From an uncultured Oceanospirillaceae bacterium (GTDB lineage Bacteria; Pseudomonadota; Gammaproteobacteria; Pseudomonadales; Balneatricaceae), in contig CAJXNY010000004.1 of assembly GCA_913057435.1 (NCBI GenBank), forward strand, positions 1 to 64,000: a stretch of DNA of 64,000 nucleotides. The letters run 5' to 3'. Numbering within the stretch: position 1 is the first letter of the stretch; every line of letters starts with the position of its first letter. The translations under genes and the position numbers were made by a program. Below, one piece after another: positions 1 to 8,158 of the stretch. Under the pieces are notes generated by a model that saw only the letters and a program-made list of their open reading frames with translations, did not search any database and was not told the origin of the DNA.

Positions 1-391
1 CTGTAATGGGTTCCCATGTGGCACCTGGTGGTTTGTGTGAGAGCTTACCAGCCTATAGTCAGCTGATGCTCCTGTCTCAAGTTCAGGTGTGTCGGTTGTT
101 ATGGGAATCTAGGAATTACTACAGAACCAAATATTTAAAACATGCCTGAAAACCCGTATTTACAGGGTTTCTCTCTGGTTTAGCAGTAAGTCTGATTTCA
201 CACCGTAGGCCTGTGCGTATAGACCCGTAAAGGCTGTGTCCATCAATGAAAAGTAGACACCCATATTGTCGGGGTCAACTCAAATAGGTAATTTTTTATA
301 ACCGTATAAAAAGAACGTATTTAAAAGCTGCAAGGTAAAAATTTGTTTGAATAGCCTGTGACACTCTTCGCTGCCTGAACTGTCAACACAG
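1..391. other. Intergenic stretch, no gene seen
   Basis: No convincing reading frame on either strand. An AAACCC/GGGTTT hairpin (150-155 with 165-170) followed by a pyrimidine-rich stretch could be the terminator of a gene ending left of the window. The rest is A+T-rich spacer downstream of the minus-strand LysR gene. Confidence 0.5.
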
Positions 392-1330
392 TCACCTTGC
401 GGTTCTCGTTATGTCCGTAATATCACGATCCCAATAAGGCATATTCCGATCGAAATACTCCACCAGAAAATCGATGAAGACCCTTACCCTTGAGGGCATG
501 TAGCTGGTTTTCGGATAAACGACAGAGGCCGTGAACTCACGCCAGCCATAATCGTCCAGCAGTGTAATCAGCTCACCGGAACAGATCGCCTGGGAAGTGA
601 TGAACGTCGGCTGGTTGATGATGCCACTGCCCGCAATCGCCATATCCCGCAGGAAAGCACCGTTGTTTGCATTGATCAGGGCCACCGGGTCCACGGCCCC
701 TTTCCGTCCATCCGGCGCGGTGTACAACCACCGGGCATCACTGGCCCCGCTATAGCGCAGGCAGTCCAGCTCCAGCAGATCCTGTGGGGTTTCAGGCAAC
801 GCTCTATCTCTGAAGTACTCCGGGCTTGCCACCACCGCATGGCGGACCCGGGTCAGTGGCCGCGCCACCAGCCGGCTATCGCTCAGGTCCGCAATGCGTA
901 GCGCCAGATCATAGCCACCGTGTACCAGGTCAACCTGACTATCAGAGAAATTAATATCAACCGACACCAGCGGATATAACTTAATAAATTCACGAATTGC
1001 CGGATTCAGATGCATCAGCCCGAATGTCAGCGGCGATGCTATGCGCAGCCGTCCTTGCACCTGACTGCGCGAGCCCGACGCGCTGGACTCGGCCAGATCA
1101 ACCGCTGCCAGAATATCTTTGGCCTGTTGCAGAAACGCGCGCCCGGCATCTGTCAGGCTCAGGCGTCGGGTTGTGCGGACGAGTAACTGGACACCCAGCC
1201 GTGACTCCAGCCCTGAAAGGCGTCTGCTCGCCACTGACTTGGTCACCGCTAACTGATCTGCCGCTGCGGAGATAGAACCCGCCTCCACCACCCGGACGAA
1301 GGTTTCCATCTCCAGTAATTTATCGGACAT
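392..1330 (-). CDS. LysR family transcriptional regulator
   Basis: A 312-residue LysR-type regulator, the usual length for the family. The N-terminal winged helix-turn-helix (about residues 5-65) has the typical pattern: METFVRVVEAGSISAAADQL, then VTKSVASRRLSGLE and LGVQLLVRTTRRLSLTDAG. An effector-binding domain follows (about residues 90-300), with the RLRIASPLTFG opening seen in the CrgA/AaeR-like subgroup. It is divergent from the secreted orphan protein at 1466 across a 135-bp A+T-rich gap that holds imperfect inverted sequence around TTCGAA, a plausible LysR site. That it controls the divergent gene is inferred from position only; the ligand is unknown. Confidence 0.9.
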   Translation of the reverse strand: MSDKLLEMETFVRVVEAGSISAAADQLAVTKSVASRRLSGLESRLGVQLLVRTTRRLSLTDAGRAFLQQAKDILAAVDLAESSASGSRSQVQGRLRIASPLTFGLMHLNPAIREFIKLYPLVSVDINFSDSQVDLVHGGYDLALRIADLSDSRLVARPLTRVRHAVVASPEYFRDRALPETPQDLLELDCLRYSGASDARWLYTAPDGRKGAVDPVALINANNGAFLRDMAIAGSGIINQPTFITSQAICSGELITLLDDYGWREFTASVVYPKTSYMPSRVRVFIDFLVEYFDRNMPYWDRDITDITRTAR

Positions 1331-1465
1331 CTGACTGGCCTTTGTTACATAATTTCGAACAATGTATTCGATATAACTCTGTTTTTCTACATTAAAACGA
1401 ACAGTAAGCTCTCTCCTATCACGACGTCAGCGCAGGGTTGACGTTAATTCGAGGAGAATACTGCC

Positions 1466-2260
1466 ATGAAGAAATTACTTAATCTGGCGTTCTTAAGCAT
1501 TTCCTTACTGCTGCCCATACACAGCTTTGCAGGGCAGGCTTCAACAGAGGGCATGCTCACGCTGGCATACAGCGATGGCCGACCGGTTACCCGCGGGATC
1601 AACAACGTTAATGCGGTACTAAAAACTGTTGGGGTGCGTGTCAGCACTCAGGCGTTACCGGCCGCGGCCACCCCTATACTGAAAGCCTCCCAAACCCGCG
1701 CCATAACCGCCGATGAAGCCCGGGCACTCATAACTCACTTCGCTTTGCACCGGGGGCAACTGCTGGACGAGATCAGCAAGGCGGGCCGCAAGCCCGAAGC
1801 ACACCGTGGCGGTTACCTGTCCACCTCAGAAGCAGGCGTAGCGCCCTATCCGAAAGTGTATGACATGAAGGCCCTGACACCGGACGTTAAGGCTTACCTG
1901 CAGAAAAAGTTTGGCCTGTTACATGTGAATAGCGCAGATAACGGCGTCGGCATTGATGAAGTGATGACCATCGTATCAGGCGGCCCATGGACCTGGTTCT
2001 TCGCGCTGCCAGACAACACCGTCGCCAAGCTGACACTTGGCCATGTCGGGCTGGACGGCCAGGCCTGGCGCATCAGCTACCCGGGCCTTCGCCCCCATGG
2101 CGGCTACCTGGACGCAGAATATGGACTGGTGGTTGCCTATGCCCACGGGCCGAAAAACTTCGTTATGCGCTATGAAGAGCCCAGTATTGAAGGCGCTGAA
2201 GTGCTGAATACCAACCCCTGGATCGACCTGTCTGGCGAAACACCGACACTGCTCGATTAA
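1466..2260 (+). CDS. Secreted protein of unknown function
   Basis: 264 residues with a clear Sec signal peptide: MKKLLN, a hydrophobic stretch LAFLSISLLLPI, and a probable cleavage after SFAGQA near residue 25. A good ribosome-binding site (GAGGAG) lies 9 bases upstream of the ATG. I do not recognise the mature protein. It contains a region of short helices (about 80-130) and a Gly/Trp/Tyr-rich C-terminal half (SGGPWTWFFALPDN, HVGLDGQAWRISYPG, RPHGGYLDAEYG) that looks like a beta-rich domain. No lipobox, transmembrane helix or known catalytic motif is visible. Divergent from a LysR regulator, which may regulate it. Confidence 0.75.
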   Translation: MKKLLNLAFLSISLLLPIHSFAGQASTEGMLTLAYSDGRPVTRGINNVNAVLKTVGVRVSTQALPAAATPILKASQTRAITADEARALITHFALHRGQLLDEISKAGRKPEAHRGGYLSTSEAGVAPYPKVYDMKALTPDVKAYLQKKFGLLHVNSADNGVGIDEVMTIVSGGPWTWFFALPDNTVAKLTLGHVGLDGQAWRISYPGLRPHGGYLDAEYGLVVAYAHGPKNFVMRYEEPSIEGAEVLNTNPWIDLSGETPTLLD

Positions 2261-2280
2261 GCCACCACCTGGCATATTGA

Positions 2281-2309
2281 TGCGTTCCCAGCGTCCATGT
2301 GGGAACGCA
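2281..2309. repeat. Palindromic hairpin (GTTCCCA-type intergenic repeat)
   Basis: A perfect 10-bp inverted repeat, TGCGTTCCCA/TGGGAACGCA with a 9-nt loop, just downstream of the secreted-protein gene. No T-run follows, so it is not a classical terminator. The GTTCCCA...TGGGAAC form resembles dispersed REP-like hairpins seen between genes in many gammaproteobacteria; no second copy is visible in this window. Confidence 0.5.
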
Positions 2310-2359
2310 TAGCCCACGGCCTGCCACGATGAAACACCTTTAACTGACGACCTGGCCAC

Positions 2360-2626
2360 TTATATTGGATGCCCAGGCAGCAACGCCTTTTCAAGCGCCT
2401 CAACGGCCCGCACAATTTCCGTTTCACTGAGGGCGCCAAAACCAAAACGCAGAAAACAGCCGCCATCATCTGCGCTATAAAGCGTGGCAGGGTCAAGTAA
2501 AGAAAGCGGCGGTTCATCCCGTTTTTCAGCAGGAGTTAAAGTGGCAGTATTGCCCTGGCGGTCAATTAAAAACACCTCTTGCGCGGCACGGTCAATAAAA
2601 CTGCGCGCAGCCGCGATATACCCCAG
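2360..2626 (-). pseudogene. C-terminal remnant of a MocR-like aminotransferase regulator
   Basis: An open stretch of about 88 codons, bounded upstream by an in-frame stop at 2627-2629, has no good start; a GTG at 2575 would give 71 residues. The last 30 residues (FLRFGFGALSETEIVRAVEALEKAL) match the C-terminal end typical of GntR/MocR-type PLP-dependent regulators, where a Gly-Phe/Ala segment is followed by an E-I-x-x-A-V-x-x-L helix. The helix-turn-helix, the PLP-lysine region and everything else of a 450-residue protein are missing. I read it as the tail of a deleted gene. Assignment to the family rests on this short segment. Confidence 0.45.
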
Positions 2627-2723
2627 CTAAACTGGCACTGCTGCAAGACATGCCAGGCAGCTACAAAACTGTTTTCCCTTTAGCCTCTCCCTGTAACAGT
2701 GCCATGGAGCCACCGGAGTAAAC

Positions 2724-3431
2724 ATGATCATAACGCCCAGACTCTCCACCACCGTAAATGCTCTGCTGATCGGCAACACTGTCCCCTTTGGCCCACAGGG
2801 GCGCAGCAGTGCAATACATAAGCAGCCTCAAGCCGGGCCGTTAAGCATTACAGCGCTCGGCTTCGAAAAGGATGAACAAGCCGATACACGTATACACGGC
2901 GGGCCAGAAAAGGCGATTCACCACTTCCCGGCTGAACATTACACAACCCTCAAACAGCACATTCAGATCCTGCCCGACACCCTCGGCGGCTTTGGGGAGA
3001 ACATCTCAACCACCGGGATCACCGAACGGGATATCTGCCTGGGCGATATCTTCAGACTGGGCACAGCCCTTGTGCAGGTGTCACAGGGCAGACAGCCGTG
3101 CTGGAAACTGAACGTGCGCTTTGATCAGCCACAGATGGCACGATTGATCCAGTCAACCGGGCTGACCGGCTGGTATTACCGGGTACTGGAAACGGGCGAG
3201 GCATCGGCCGGTGACTCACTGGAACTGATCGAGCGCACCTGCCCGGCAGCCGAACTGCTACGCATACAGCATATATTGCACCACCCCTCACCCAGCAAAG
3301 ACGCCCTCAAGAGCCTGCTGGAACTACCCGTATTACCCGATAACTGGCGTAAAACCCTGCAACGACGCCTCGACACCGGCATCAAAGAAGCAGACACCGC
3401 CCGCACCCAGACGCCGAATGGCGCAACCTGA
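2724..3431 (+). CDS. MOSC domain protein, YiiM-like
   Basis: 235 residues, close to the length of E. coli YiiM. MOSC (molybdenum cofactor sulfurase C-terminal) domains bind a Mo ligand through a conserved Cys; YiiM-type proteins protect against N-hydroxylated base analogues in a molybdenum-cofactor-dependent way. Visible motifs are DTRIHGGPEKAIHHFPAEHY (about 53-72), GGFGENISTTGITERDICLGD (about 90-110) and GRQPCWKLN with the expected Cys near residue 130. The C-terminal helical part (ELLRIQHILHH...) matches the three-helix '3-alpha' domain of this subfamily. Ribosome-binding GGAG lies 7 bases upstream of the ATG. Convergent with the CsrA-like gene. Confidence 0.88.
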   Translation: MIITPRLSTTVNALLIGNTVPFGPQGRSSAIHKQPQAGPLSITALGFEKDEQADTRIHGGPEKAIHHFPAEHYTTLKQHIQILPDTLGGFGENISTTGITERDICLGDIFRLGTALVQVSQGRQPCWKLNVRFDQPQMARLIQSTGLTGWYYRVLETGEASAGDSLELIERTCPAAELLRIQHILHHPSPSKDALKSLLELPVLPDNWRKTLQRRLDTGIKEADTARTQTPNGAT

Positions 3432-3533
3432 AAATATTTGCCTGACACCCCGTGACCACCAGCTGGCTGCCAACTCGCCCCTGCAGAAAAGTAAAACACC
3501 GCCTCAATTGTGCAGTCACCCAGACAAAGAGCC

Positions 3534-3950
3534 TCAACCCACTGGCGACTCAGCAACCGCCACAGGCAACTTTCCTTTGCGTAACCAGCAGGTTTCCAGT
3601 GCCATATAGTCCGGGTGCCGATAACGACTATCGACCCCTTGCACCTGTATATCGAAGCTTTTCGGATATAACGATTGATAGTGCTCACACGCCAGCCTCT
3701 CGCTTTCGGCGGCGATCAGCTGTGTAGGGGCAACCCCACAAGACAGCCTGAAAATGGGGGTGTAGTGCAATGTATCCAGCAATCGCCGGAACAGCTCATC
3801 GCGCAGTATCAGATACTCCTTAGGGGCATCAAAACCGAGCCTGATCTCCTGGCTGGATAAATCATTGTTGAGAATAACCGCTGAAATCCGGCTGCCATCC
3901 GGGGCGGTAATGGTGGTGGTTTCACCACGGCGCATACTGAGAACCAGCAT
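3534..3950 (-). CDS. CsrA/RsmA-like protein with C-terminal extension
   Basis: 138 residues. The first 60 follow CsrA closely: MLVLSMRRGET at the start, then IRLGFDAPKEYLILRDEL corresponding to the RIGVNAPKEVSVHREEI end of the five-strand core. CsrA is an RNA-binding dimer that represses translation at GGA sites. Here Arg6, one of the RNA-contact residues of E. coli CsrA, is Met. Arg7 is kept, and Arg50 aligns with Arg44. The loop between strands is longer (APDGSRISA, NNDLSSQE). A further 75 residues of unknown type (from about LHYTPIFRLSCG) follow, whereas ordinary CsrA stops near 60-65. The Shine-Dalgarno is very strong (AGGAGGTG, 5 bases before ATG). Probably a divergent CsrA paralogue; its RNA-binding ability is uncertain. 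Confidence 0.75.
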   Translation of the reverse strand: MLVLSMRRGETTTITAPDGSRISAVILNNDLSSQEIRLGFDAPKEYLILRDELFRRLLDTLHYTPIFRLSCGVAPTQLIAAESERLACEHYQSLYPKSFDIQVQGVDSRYRHPDYMALETCWLRKGKLPVAVAESPVG

Positions 3951-5029
3951 AAGGCACCTCCTTGCGTTAATACGTTCCTGTTTTAAATCTCACTGTCGCG
4001 CCATCACGCCAGTTGGCGGCGGCTGCACATACACGCTCAGAAAGCGGACCGAAAAGGCCCGCTGGGAGGCTGCGCAGCATGACGCGTCAGGTCGCTCTGT
4101 CAGTTGGTGCTGTGTGGTAAGTGCTGGGTATCACTTTGGCGCAAACAAGCCGCCCACAGAACCGAATGATGCAGAGCCATGCACTGACGCGCAAAGCTGG
4201 CTAAAAACAGGGGGGTAAGCAGCGCAGCAGATTGCGCGCGTCGCCGATAACAGCGGCTGACAGGGTCAGCGATATCCGGCGGGAGATGCCTCAAACACCC
4301 GCTCTCGCAAAGCGGCGTACAGAAAAGACGGGCACGGGTGTGCGATGCACTCATAAGTGCATGAAAGATAAAAGAATAACTTTTAAACGAGTTGATCTGT
4401 GGCGTATCATGCTGATTAGCCATAACGTGACTCTCTGTTAGTCGGTTTTGGTTAGCTGCCTCAGGGTGTTCCCGCACTCTGGGGTAGCGCTTTTACTTCA
4501 GTAAATAAAACAACTGCGTAACAGCCACTCCTTTCATTGATTTCCAGATAACTGCTTTGGCCCTTAACAACACCAGAGCAGCCACGCCCGAATGGGCAGC
4601 CCTTATCAGACACCAGGTTGAGCTTCGGAATCAAGGTTTAAAAGGGATGATTTGAGTGTATTTAGGCGATTAAAAACATGAATGATTATTCAGGTTTTGG
4701 GGAATAGATATTGATTGGTTATTCCTGAAATAGCAGAGTCAGTACAAAGGCTATAGCCTGCCAGATGAATATCACTACATCGTTCAAGAATAGCTTCTCA
4801 GCCATGACCCTCTTTTTCTGTATGGGTATACAGTGTAATTTTTCGTGGCCGTAATGTTCTGGTAAAAGTTTACTTGATCAGGCTGTATATCTCTGGCAGG
4901 ATTATTGAAATTTTCTTGGTTATCAGAGCGTTATATTTTATGTGACCTTGAATATGCAGCGGCTGTATATACAAATTTACCTGCCGCTGCTTTACACGGA
5001 TGAGTTGATGGCTTTAAGGGAGGTTTTTG
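3951..5029. other. Long stretch without a confident gene
   Basis: Between the CsrA-like gene and the cassette-like region I find no recognisable protein. A 125-codon minus-strand frame at 4100-4477 has Cys/Arg-rich composition and no family resemblance, so I do not call it. Base composition changes here: from about 4500 onward the DNA is A+T-rich. A perfect 8-bp inverted repeat, GCAGCGGC/GCCGCTGC, lies at 4956-4963 and 4983-4990. No integrase gene, attI site or tRNA is seen that would mark the left edge of the array that follows. Confidence 0.5.
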
Positions 5030-5030
5030 T

Positions 5031-5102
5031 ATGCATTTCAGAGAGTTACATGAAGATTTTTTATTATTGTCGGGCCAGATAGTCAAGCTGGCTGTGAATT
5101 AA
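5031..5102 (+). CDS. Possible 23-residue peptide
   Basis: A short frame (MHFRELHEDFLLLSGQIVKL and three more residues) with an unusually strong ribosome-binding site, AAGGGAGG, 7 bases upstream of the ATG. It ends 27 bases before the start of the MltR-like gene. It could be a leader peptide, a minimal ORF at the edge of the cassette array, or a truncated remnant. The only support is the ribosome-binding site. Confidence 0.25.
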   Translation: MHFRELHEDFLLLSGQIVKLAVN

Positions 5103-5129
5103 GCTGTTAACCAGTAGCAGAGAGGTAAC

Positions 5130-5700
5130 ATGTCACATTTATCTGGTAATGAAGCAGCTGAAGCTTTCAAAAAAACTATAAGCTGATTTCTAGCGAGAGT
5201 TATAGAGGAGCTGTAATACTGGCCGCGTCTATTATGGATGTTGCTCTAGAAGGCATGTTAAAGAAATTTCTACTAGATTCTGATAAAAAAAAGATAATTT
5301 TCTCGATGGTGCATTTAGCCCTTTGGGTAGTTTTTCAGCAAAGATTGAAATGTGTTACCGATGTGGCTTGATACGTAAGCCAATTAAAAGGCAGCTTGAA
5401 CTATTTAAGGCTATTCGCAATGACTTTTCTCATAGGTTGGACAGTGCAGAATTTTCTGATGAGAAGGTTGAATCAAGGGTGCGTGAGATTCTTAACTGCA
5501 CTCCAGATATTACGAGTGCAATTGGTAGCCATTTTCCTAGTTTGTCTAGAACACCTATAGAAGATATTAAAGAAAATGATTTGCTAAGATCTGCGGGCTG
5601 TAAAACTACCTTTGACATCCTGTTTTCTGCGATGTGCATGGTATTTACACAGCTATCAAAGGATATAGCAAGGCTAGAACTACTGAATGAAAATGGTTAA
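5130..5700 (+). pseudogene. MltR-like protein gene with two frameshifts
   Basis: Starts at an ATG with GAGAGG 7 bases upstream. It reads well only if two frame changes are allowed, each at a poly-A tract that is one A short: seven A at 5169-5175 (stop at 5184) and eight A at 5285-5292. With those restored the protein is about 190 residues. It shows the hallmarks of the MltR (mannitol operon repressor) fold family: YRGAVILAASIMDVALEGML, FSPLGSFSAKIEMCY.CGLI, and LFKAIRNDFSHRLDSAEFSD. The last 125 codons (from 5323) are open. It is the first gene of the cassette array and is followed directly by an attC-like site that includes its stop codon. It may be a real pseudogene or a homopolymer sequencing artefact. 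Confidence 0.65.
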
Positions 5701-5742
5701 CAAAGCATTGCATCGGACAAGCCGCTGAATCCGGCGTTATGT
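5695..5742 (+). other. attC-like recombination site 1
   Basis: The stop codon of the MltR-like gene lies in GGTTAAC, and 34 bases on is GTTATGT. Between these R boxes the arms ATTGCATCGG and CCGCTGAAT pair with a single bulged G on the left arm, the extrahelical base expected of integron attC sites. The spacers are 5 nt each (AAAGC, CCGGC) and the loop is ACAAG. At 48 nt it is at the short end for attC sites. The position, overlapping a stop codon and just ahead of the next same-strand gene, also fits. Confidence 0.7.
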
Positions 5743-5759
5743 GCTTATGGAGTATTAAA

Positions 5760-6563
5760 TTGAGACTTCCAGATAAATTATATAAATATGAGTCGTTTAC
5801 GATTCAGTCTCTTCTTAATTTGAAGACTCAAACTGTATATTTTTCTCCTCCGTCCGGTTTCAATGATCCGTATGACTGTGGTCTAAAAGCACAACTTAAG
5901 GATCCTACGACGTCTGATATTGAAAAGCTTCGTGAAAAATACTTAGCTAAAGATTGGCCCAATGATGTAATAAAAAAGATAAAGTCAGCATCATTAGAAC
6001 AATTGAAACCAACATTAATTAGAGCTGCAAGACAAGCAAACGAGCAAATCATTGAAGAATTTATAAGTACTCGTGGAGTGTCTTGCTTTTCCGAAGTCAA
6101 TGACGAACTCCTTATGTGGGCACATTATGCAGACAAGTACACAGGATTTTGTCTTGAGTTTAAAACAGATAATGAGTTATTCGAAAAAGCGCGTAAAGTT
6201 CATTATGTAGATAAAATACCAAAATTAGACATTCAAAGTATTTATGCTGAAGGAGATCGTGATGAAATGCTCGATTTATTTTGTACTAAATCGAAGTCCT
6301 GGGAATATGAAAGTGAGTGGAGAGTAATTCATGGCAATGCAGGTACGGCCTATACATATCCAGTAGAGGCATTAACTGGGGTGTATTTTGGGCCCAATAT
6401 GCCATTTGAAGTATTCGAAGTTATATGTTTAGTTCTTCAGGGTCAAAATTCTCATGTTAAATTTTGGCAAGGAAAACGTAGCGACACAAACTTTAAAGTA
6501 GAGTTTGAAAAAGTAAACTATACATCACATATAATATCGAAAAAATCAGGTGTCAGCACATAA
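5760..6563 (+). CDS. DUF2971 family protein
   Basis: 267 residues if started at the TTG at 5760, which has GGAG 7 bases upstream and gives the usual family N-terminus MRLPDKLYKYE. An ATG at 5739 lies inside the attC site and has no ribosome-binding site. DUF2971 landmarks are clear: PSGFNDPYDCGL (about 32-43), GVSCFSEVNDELLMWAHYAD (about 105-124) followed by KYTGFCLEF, and SWEYESEWRVIH near residue 195. The family has no established biochemical activity but is common among accessory and phage-defence genes. It is the second cassette of the array and its stop codon merges into attC-like site 2. Codon use is A+T-rich, unlike the housekeeping genes to the right. Confidence 0.85.
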   Translation: MRLPDKLYKYESFTIQSLLNLKTQTVYFSPPSGFNDPYDCGLKAQLKDPTTSDIEKLREKYLAKDWPNDVIKKIKSASLEQLKPTLIRAARQANEQIIEEFISTRGVSCFSEVNDELLMWAHYADKYTGFCLEFKTDNELFEKARKVHYVDKIPKLDIQSIYAEGDRDEMLDLFCTKSKSWEYESEWRVIHGNAGTAYTYPVEALTGVYFGPNMPFEVFEVICLVLQGQNSHVKFWQGKRSDTNFKVEFEKVNYTSHIISKKSGVST

Positions 6564-6664
6564 CAAACGCGTCAAATATGACTCCACAAGTAGGCCATTT
6601 TTTGCAAAAGATAGAAAACGCAAAAAGCGTCCAATTTGTTCCGCAGTCAATGCGGGAGTTTAGG
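6558..6664 (+). other. attC-like recombination site 2
   Basis: Begins ACATAACAAACGCGTC across the stop codon of the DUF2971 gene, very like the left end of Vibrio-type attC repeats (TAACAAACGCC). About 107 nt later comes GTTTAGG. The interior is an imperfect inverted repeat: ATGACTCC..ACAAG..GG..TTTTTTGC on the left against GCAAAAAGCGTCC..TTGT..CCGCAGTCAAT on the right. The right R box departs from GTTRRRY at one position, and the arms contain a left-side excess of about five bases, so the exact borders are less certain than for site 3. Confidence 0.6.
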
Positions 6665-6700
6665 CTATCTCGATTGAAACTGGTTAGTTTGGAATAAGTT

Positions 6701-8158
6701 ATGGCTAAAAGAAAAAGAGTAAAGATCAGGAAGGGCTCTAGAATTGGATGTTATCGCCTGCTAGATATTTTGGGATCTGGCGGCAATGGTGATGTATGGA
6801 GAGTTTTAGACGGTAATAACAATCAATTCGCGATGAAAATACTAAGGCAGATTGATGCCGTTTCATTTATGCGATTCAAGGCCGAGATACATGTACTTTC
6901 TACAATAAAAGTAGACGGTATAATGAGCATATTAGACTCGAATATACCTGATGATATTGAATCAAGCGTGCCTTGGTTCACTATGGAGGTAGCTAAAAGC
7001 TTCAGTTCATATATAAACGGGAAGAAAATTCTAGATACCGTTTCTGATTTCATTCCACTTGCTAAAACTTTAGAACATTTACACGACAGAAGTATAACAC
7101 ATAGAGATATAAAACCTCAGAACATATTGTTCTATAATGAGCGCCTTTACTTTACTGATTTTGGTTTAGTTAAATATCCATCTAGGGAGGATATTACGCC
7201 ATCGAAAAGGGATGTCGGTGCTAAATTCACGATGGCCCCTGAGATGCGCAGAAGTGCTGATACTGCTGATAGTAAAAAGGCGGATGTGTATTCTTTTGCA
7301 AAGACTATTTGGATTTCAATTACTGGTGAAGAGCATGGGTTCGATGGCCAATACTCGACTAATAGTGTCCTCGGATTAAAAAACTACCATAAGGGACTGT
7401 ATTTAACCAAGCTTGATGAGTTGTTAAGTGACGCAACGGATAATGACCCTGATGTTCGGCCTACAATTGGAGAGCTAATTTCTTGTTTAGAGGCGTGGGT
7501 TAATTTAAATAGAGATTTTCAAAAAAGGAACGTTACGGAGTGGTTTGAAATTCAGCAAATATTATTTCCCATGGGGAGTCCGGAGACAGCCACATGGAAG
7601 TCCTTGGATGCAATAGTTTCAGTTCTAAATGAGGTTTCTAAAGAACGATCTCTTAATCATATGTTTTATCCTGACGGTGGCGGCATGACTATCACCTCGG
7701 TATCTAAAGCAAAAGAAGCAGGTATGTTGGCGCTACATACTAGCGATAAATCTGCAGACTTACTTAAGCCCAAGAAGTTGACATATGAATCATTTGGTTT
7801 GGATCCATCTTGGAATTATTTCCGTTTAGAAGCAGACCTTATTTCAGCAACAAGCATCTACGATGGAGTTTCATATGAAGGTCTTTTTCAAGAATTTACA
7901 GAAGTAAACCCAGCTGAATACGCGGATCTGAGATGTTGGGATGAAAATGAGTTTAATGGCGTAGTATTACCAGAGTCTTCGCGGCGGATAAGTAGGTATA
8001 TCAAAGGCTCATTCGTATTTTTTTGTACTGCTTCAGTTTACAACAAGTTAAGGGGAAAATATGATGCTTACAATGGACAACATGACAGTATGAGCGAGTC
8101 AGATTTCAGGAATTTTATCAAAACTGGTGCTAAAGAATGTAGTGAAATAGATGCCTAA
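6701..8158 (+). CDS. Serine/threonine protein kinase with orphan C-terminal domain
   Basis: 485 residues. A eukaryotic-like kinase domain spans about 18-270 and is complete: glycine loop LGSGGNGDVW (25-33), Lys46 in FAMKIL, helix-C Glu62, catalytic loop HRDIKPQN (Asp136), DFG (153-155), APE motif (179-181) and the ADVYSFAKTIW helix. The C-terminal 210 residues match nothing I know; no transmembrane helix, PASTA or other sensor domain is visible, so the protein should be cytoplasmic. It is the third gene of the cassette array, starts 36 bases after attC-like site 2, and its stop lies inside site 3. Soluble kinases of this type occur as abortive-infection effectors, which is a possibility here but not shown. 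Confidence 0.9.
   Translation: MAKRKRVKIRKGSRIGCYRLLDILGSGGNGDVWRVLDGNNNQFAMKILRQIDAVSFMRFKAEIHVLSTIKVDGIMSILDSNIPDDIESSVPWFTMEVAKSFSSYINGKKILDTVSDFIPLAKTLEHLHDRSITHRDIKPQNILFYNERLYFTDFGLVKYPSREDITPSKRDVGAKFTMAPEMRRSADTADSKKADVYSFAKTIWISITGEEHGFDGQYSTNSVLGLKNYHKGLYLTKLDELLSDATDNDPDVRPTIGELISCLEAWVNLNRDFQKRNVTEWFEIQQILFPMGSPETATWKSLDAIVSVLNEVSKERSLNHMFYPDGGGMTITSVSKAKEAGMLALHTSDKSADLLKPKKLTYESFGLDPSWNYFRLEADLISATSIYDGVSYEGLFQEFTEVNPAEYADLRCWDENEFNGVVLPESSRRISRYIKGSFVFFCTASVYNKLRGKYDAYNGQHDSMSESDFRNFIKTGAKECSEIDA

Noticed and set aside
4100-4477. A 125-codon minus-strand gene
   Set aside because: Cys/Arg/His-rich random-looking composition, weak ribosome-binding site and no family resemblance.
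4558-4622. An attC-like site (CCTTAAC ... GTTGAGC)
   Set aside because: The end boxes fit GTTRRRY, but the intervening arms are not complementary; the similarity is limited to a short direct repeat ACACCAG.
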